DNA from: Vesta saturnalis
Lineage: Eukaryota; Arthropoda; Insecta; Coleoptera; Lampyridae
Direction: 5' to 3'
Assembly: GCA_036346205.1 (NCBI GenBank)
Contig: JARFJB010001910.1
Span: 3,584,501 to 3,648,500 of the forward strand
Length of the DNA stretch: 64,000 nucleotides
Shown: positions 59,853-64,000 of the stretch, piece after piece
How the letters are laid out: every line of letters begins with the position of its first letter
Position numbering within the stretch: position 1 is the first letter of the stretch
The notes under the pieces: model-generated
What the model saw: the letters and a program-made list of their open reading frames with translations, nothing else
Databases searched by the model: none
Told to the model about the DNA's origin: nothing
Position numbers and translations under genes: made by a program

Positions 59853-62800
59853 TAGGGTGGTGCGAAAAACTATTTTTGGTATGTTTCTTTTTGGCCACAG
59901 CGGGAAAGTTGCTACTAAGAAAGACAATGCTTACCCTATTTTTACTTTAATCAAATTCGAATTTTTTGTACTGCCCCAAGGCCACTAAATATTATTGTAG
60001 GAAAACAGATACCCCGTAATTACTAAATACTTCTTTTTTGCATGTTTGTTTTTGGCCACTGCAGATCAGTTGCTGCTGATAAAGTTAATTGTTACAGTAA
60101 TTTTCTTTTGAACAAATTTGAAATTTTTCTACTGCCCCAAGATCTCTAAATATTAATTAAAAAAGCAAAAATCCCGTAACTACTACAAACGTTCGGCAAA
60201 TAAATCAGTAAGCGTTTAAATGAACATTTTATTTTACCAGTATTTAAAACAAATGAGAGTTATTTAAAAACTTTACAATCAGCCATAACCACAATAAATT
60301 ATAACAACTTATAATCCTTTTTTGTATTAAAAACTGGCATCCGTTTACGGGACTCAAGTGTTGTTTTAATTAAACCGTCCCTTCTATCTTCATCACATAG
60401 AGTCGCAGCAGCCTCGGTAACGAGTTTGACAGATCTTTCTGTAGCTTGCGTGTGGCAAGGGTAAAGTTTAATTTGTGGCAAAATAAGATCTTCAATTAAA
60501 TTTGGGTCTTGTATGCACCTGGTAATTACTTCACTACTAATGTTCATAATTAAAGGGGGGTTCAGTTACAACCACTTCACTCCAGTTTATAACATCAATA
60601 AAATCGTCGGCTTGAAAATTAAACTTAGGAAGAATAAAATACGTAACACTGTTCCAGCTGAAGCTCTAGCCTTTAAAATACGTCTTAAGGCTAGAACTTT
60701 CACGTGACCCCGTTCGTCTGCCAACATCGACAATAAAATATTCTCCGGATGACCATAAAACCCATTCCGTTGTATTACTGGATCGATAATTTTCTTGATA
60801 TTGTCTGGAAGATACCTTGACAGTTTTATGGTCTGATGTAAATGTTTAGCGCCATAAATAGCTAGTGGTTGTGTTTTTATGGTAAACCACATGGGCGCAT
60901 AAACCTTTAGAATAAAGTTAATTAAAAGAAGCAACTCTTCCGTTGGTATAACGGTTGAAACGAACAATTTTAAAATTCTATTTCCAGTTGTCAGCCATCT
61001 TGAATGTACCATTTTTCCCGGATTTCTCTTTGCCAGACTTTCACTACAGCATCCAGACTTAATCGCTTGGCAAATTTCATATAAGTACAATTGGTCTGTA
61101 CTTAAATCGCTTTTAGTAATATCAGGTAAGTTACAATCTATTGCTTTAAATTTTACAATAGGAAGAGTTTCGCAATCTTTTAATGCTGTGCCTAGATTGC
61201 CAGTGAAAGATCGAGGACCAGCCGTGCTACCATCAATATGCTCAAATATATGGCGCAACGGAAGTTCGTTGGCATGTAACTGACAAACGCTCCACTGTAA
61301 CGGTCTATTCCACTTTTTTTCCAGGTATCGTATCACACCTCCTTTATGTCCAGTATTGATTGCAGTCCCGTCACACCCTATGACGACAAGTTTAGCACAG
61401 TCAATATTTTTTGCTTCTAAGAATTCTACTATTTTGGTACACACATGTAAAGCCTTTCCGGAACTCAAAGACAGGTGACCAATATACTCTGAACCTGGCT
61501 CTTTAACCAACGTAATGTGCTCTTCTAACACAGTTTTTCTTCTGGAGTCTTCAAATTTTAGAGTCCTGTCTTTACGCCCATCGAAATATAAACCAAAATT
61601 GTCGTATACTAACGGTGTTGTTGACAGTAACGTTCTCTCTTTTTGGCGAGCTCTACGTATTTTGTATCTGTCGACAACACTGGACTTACTCTCCTCAGAA
61701 ATAACACCAATATCTTGCAATGTCGCCGAAACGATTGCTGCTCCAACTCGGTCAGACACACGGAACCTGTCCAACGTCTTTGCAACGGCAGATAAGTTTT
61801 GCAATTTTTCACACTTCGAAGATTGTAATTTTTCCACACTATCTGCTTCAGGAGTTTCCGACGAGGGCATACTAGTTGAAATGGCTGCCTGCGAAAAAGG
61901 GCGTTTACATTTTGGCGAAGTTAAGTCAACAATGTCATCTTTATTTGACTTGACCGCGACGTCCAATTTTAGCTTCCTTTTTAAGTTCATTTGGATTGCT
62001 TTAGTTTCTTTAGTGTCTACGTTACCAATACCCATTTTTCTCTCCGTTCGTTGATCGTGCAAAAAAATTCTTTCTGTTGGAGGCACTTTAAATGGTTTTG
62101 GACAGTTACACAAATTAAAATCGTTGCACTTACATGCGGCAATGTCAAACAGTTTTTTTGCTTCTGCTCTAAAGCGGGAAATTCGCTCCTGGTAACTATT
62201 AATGTCTTTCCTTGATGCATAAGGTTTTAACAAATTTCGATACTTATCATGATATGCTTTAATTTTTTTTATCACCGACCGCTCTTCGATGGTAGGGATG
62301 GATGCTCTTACCCACTGGCTTAGTATACTAGCAGTAAGTTCGGCACTAGTCTCACTCACTAAATTCTGATATTGACATTGTTTATTTCGGCTCACCCACA
62401 AATACAGTAACATCATTTTTTCGTATGTTGGCAAGGTACTTCTTGGTAAATCTCGGCCATGGCCGAAAACAGGACATATTACTTCACTTCTCAATAACGA
62501 CATAGTAAATTCTCGAAAACGTAATTAAAACACACAAACAACGAATACAATACAGCGAATGTCTCGCTTCTACTAAACAACGTATTTTGAGTCGCGCAGA
62601 CTGCACTCGATCGTAGTTAGAGAATGGTGGGGAGCGCCCCTCCCACGCGGATAGGTAATGAAAAGCATGCTATGATTACTCTGTGCTATCTTGGTAGTAA
62701 TCAACTGCATCTGTACTGTTGTTTACGATAAATAAAATGATACATTGGGTTTTTTGGGTAAACTGTTCATTTAAAAGGTATTATTAGAATACAACTTTGT

Positions 62801-62959
62801 ATAGTAAATCGTTTTATGCCTCGGGGCAGTACTTAAACTCAATATTTTTCAAAAATATTTTGCCCTCATAATGCGTATATATAAAGACAACTTTCCCAAA
62901 CTGTCCCATGTCAAAAATTTAAAAATTAAAATTTACGATATACCGACCGCACCACCCTA
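59853..62959 (-). mobile_element. hAT-like DNA transposon, nearly complete (copy 2)
   Basis: The termini are TAGGGTGGTGCG (from 59853) and CGCACCACCCTA (to 62959), a perfect 12-bp inverted repeat. The target duplication CTGCTCAC is perfect at 59845-59852 and 62960-62967 and fits nTnnnnAn. Removing the insert restores the mariner codons for PARSPDL, confirming both boundaries. The length of 3107 bp is typical of an autonomous hAT element. Subterminal motifs TACTGCCCCAAGGCC (59969), TACTGCCCCAAGATC (60130) and the inverse CCTCGGGGCAGTA (62819) lie inside both ends. It carries a single transposase gene on the minus strand. Confidence 0.93.
60299..62503 (-). pseudogene. hAT-like transposase, nearly intact (two frameshifts)
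   Basis: A 638-codon frame runs from the Met at 62503; the C-terminal ~100 codons lie in shifted frames to 60299. Visible parts: a conserved N-terminal domain with FGHGRDL (residues 13-19) and HDKYRNLLKPYASRKD (85-100); a Cys cluster CKCNDFNLCNC (124-134); a Lys/Ser-rich linker; and a core with YFDGRKDRTL (306-315), VIGCDGTAINTG (374-385), CQLHANELPLRH (407-418, CxxH), and HSRWLTTGNRI (500-510). FDG, CDG, CxxH and RW follow the hAT RNase H-like pattern, but no BED zinc finger is visible. Frameshifts are near 60650 (VLR versus a continuing YFILPKFNFQ frame) and at a C6 run near 60555. The C-terminus LYPCHTQATERSVKLVTEAA matches copy 1. The homopolymer shift could be a sequencing error. It probably moved the element by cut-and-paste. 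Confidence 0.88.
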
Positions 62960-63662
62960 CTGCTCACTCACCAGATTTGACGACTCCAGACTTTTTTATA
63001 TGGGGTTTTACTAAAGACAGATGTTATGATCCTATTCCTGAGACTCTAGAACAACTGCGATGTAACATTGTCCGAGTATTTCAGGAAATTACCCCAGAGA
63101 TGTTAAGAGATTTTTTTCACCACTTTTTATTTAGGTTGCAAAAATGTATAGACCAAAATGGACAACACTTGGAACATCTTAAAGATGTTTATTAAGTTCG
63201 AATTTATAATGTTTCCTTTTTCTTACGTAAAGATGTTTATTAAGTTAGCGAATTTATAATGTTTACTTTCATAAAATTGCGTCTTCATCTTTCAAGTTTG
63301 TCTTTATACCTACTTATTTTCTATAAATTATAGTTATGAACAACCATCATGAAAATCCCAATAACTCACTTAGTTTTTAATGAAACTCCAACAAGTAATA
63401 CATTTTCGGAAAGGGGAAAAGTTAAGTTTTCCCATAGAATGAACATATACAGGGTGTTGCGTTAAATAAATCAACGATAGTTGCATTTAAAAGAGACCAT
63501 TTTTTTAAAACACCCTATATAATGTTTTACTAAATACAAATAGACACTGAAAAAACTACATGTAAAAAGAAAATGTTCTGTTAAAACCGCACCTCCCTAT
63601 CGCTTCTGAGTTCGGAAATATTTGTGGATAAAATGGGTCAGAAACTTCTGGGACACCCGGTA

Positions 63663-64000
63663 CTGTGCAGGAACTTTAAGATGCCACGATTTGAGGTTTT
63701 AGAGCTTTGCAACAAAGACCAACTCTAATTTTAAATTATTTGCGGAGAAGCACTGTGGTCCAGTTATGTCTTTGTGAACGGAACCAATCATTTTGTCAAT
63801 GTTCAATTGTGACCTTCATTTTCTGTTTTGTTTATTGTTATTTAGTACCAACATAATATAACAGTTATATCAAGTGAACAGCTTTAAATTTAATATAGTG
63901 TCGTTACGTTTACGTAACATTTAATGGCACTACTCATTATTTAATGAATTACATGTTTTTTCATCTCTTTACTTACAGAATTTGCTGACATAAAAGAGTG
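63663..64000. other. AT-rich DNA, no gene recognised
   Basis: This is the right flank of the nested mariner/hAT composite. It shows nothing coding and no clear continuation of the 58326-58612 relic. Confidence 0.35.

Larger units (their letters stand above)
59052..63195 (+). pseudogene. Mariner-like transposase, split by a transposon
   Basis: From the ATG at 59052 (MVQFTLREKSKTVLLYAKYE) a stop follows at once. Then come SSIKKWHATLL near 59170, SLRQIACTTGLSKSEIHRC near 59310 (helix-turn-helix), TPYKIQIHQKIYERDFQKRV near 59382, LIMFDEAAFHINGG near 59500 (first Asp), and NCRIWGSENPRVIEEYERD. WGVSKEKIYGPFFFEE has its Trp codon followed by TGA. CNFQQDGASPHYS near 59750 holds the second Asp. The frame is cut at 59852 by the hAT-like insertion and resumes at 62960 with SPDLTTPDFFIWGF (third Asp present), ending LQKCIDQNGQHLEHLKDVY at 63195. 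All three catalytic Asp residues survive, but stops and frameshifts predate or accompany the insertion. Confidence 0.87.
58617..63660 (+). mobile_element. Mariner/IS630-type element with ~270-bp inverted repeats, split by hAT-like copy 2
   Basis: It begins CCGGGTGTGCGGAAG after TA (58615-58616) and ends CTGGGACACCCGG before TA (63661-63662). The terminal repeats (58617 to about 58886; about 63383 to 63660) are well conserved: 'gtttctgaccca', 'atagggaggtgc', 'agaacattttctttttacat', 'agtaaaacattatatagggt', 'caactatcgttgat' and 'ccgaaaatgtattacttgtt' all recur inverted. Within each repeat an inner AGGGTGTTTT...AACACCCTGTATA forms a second, smaller inverted motif. Without the nested 3.1-kb insert the element is about 1.9 kb. 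Confidence 0.9.

Noticed and set aside
61515..62054. 179-codon plus-strand frame
   Set aside because: It is antisense to the well-supported hAT-like transposase.
59853..62959. P-element or Merlin origin (8-bp duplications also occur there)
   Set aside because: Both duplications fit the hAT nTnnnnAn pattern, the ends fit YARNG, and no THAP domain is visible.

Overview
The window looks like repeat-dominated, gene-poor DNA from an insect or close arthropod. It is strongly AT-rich, has long (TA)n arrays, and carries a 58-bp GT-AG intron. Its mobile-element set is typical of arthropods: mariner/IS630-type, piggyBac, hAT-like, Crypton-like (tyrosine recombinase), non-LTR retrotransposons, tRNA-like repeats and many fold-back MITEs. 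A beetle or similar host is plausible, but the sequence does not prove it. I found no intact, recognisable host gene. The only non-transposon coding candidate is a weak 127-aa ORF at 12.8-13.2 kb; a GC-rich island lies at 10.6-11.0 kb.

Layout. 0-18 kb: unannotatable AT-rich DNA with a fold-back element (1.8-2.5 kb), a Tc1-type MITE (5.5-6.3 kb), a hAT-type MITE (7.0-7.9 kb), a hammerhead-like repeat (11.4 kb) and a dispersed repeat with an internal duplication (15.2-16.6 kb). 18-24 kb: a large fold-back repeat enclosing a mariner-like element with about 500-bp inverted repeats, then a second decayed mariner-like transposase. 25-29 kb: two divergently oriented Crypton-like tyrosine-recombinase relics, one with an intron that the other lacks, then a tRNA-like repeat. 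31-34 kb: internally deleted copy of an unusual hAT-like transposon. 35-36 kb: classical mariner relic. 38-39 kb: MITE between (TA)n arrays. 39.5-46.2 kb: piggyBac relics inside a near-identical 2.6-kb tandem duplication. 47-55.3 kb: a second, mosaic duplication with a LINE insertion, a fold-back element with a 10-bp target duplication, and a hammerhead-bearing fold-back element with a perfect 12-bp target duplication. 56.6-57.7 kb: LINE reverse-transcriptase relic interrupted by a small hairpin repeat. 58.3-63.7 kb: a nest in which a mariner relic abuts a mariner-like element with about 270-bp inverted repeats, itself split by a nearly intact second copy of the hAT-like transposon.

The most interesting system is the hAT-like pair (31049-33816 and 59853-62959). 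Both have TAGGGTGG-type termini, perfect 8-bp target duplications fitting nTnnnnAn, recurring subterminal motifs, and a roughly 700-aa transposase with a distinctive N-terminal domain and no obvious BED finger. Second is the repeat family carrying hammerhead-ribozyme-like cores (11.4, 53.7-54.5 and 55.5-55.7 kb). Third is the Crypton-like pair with intron presence/absence.
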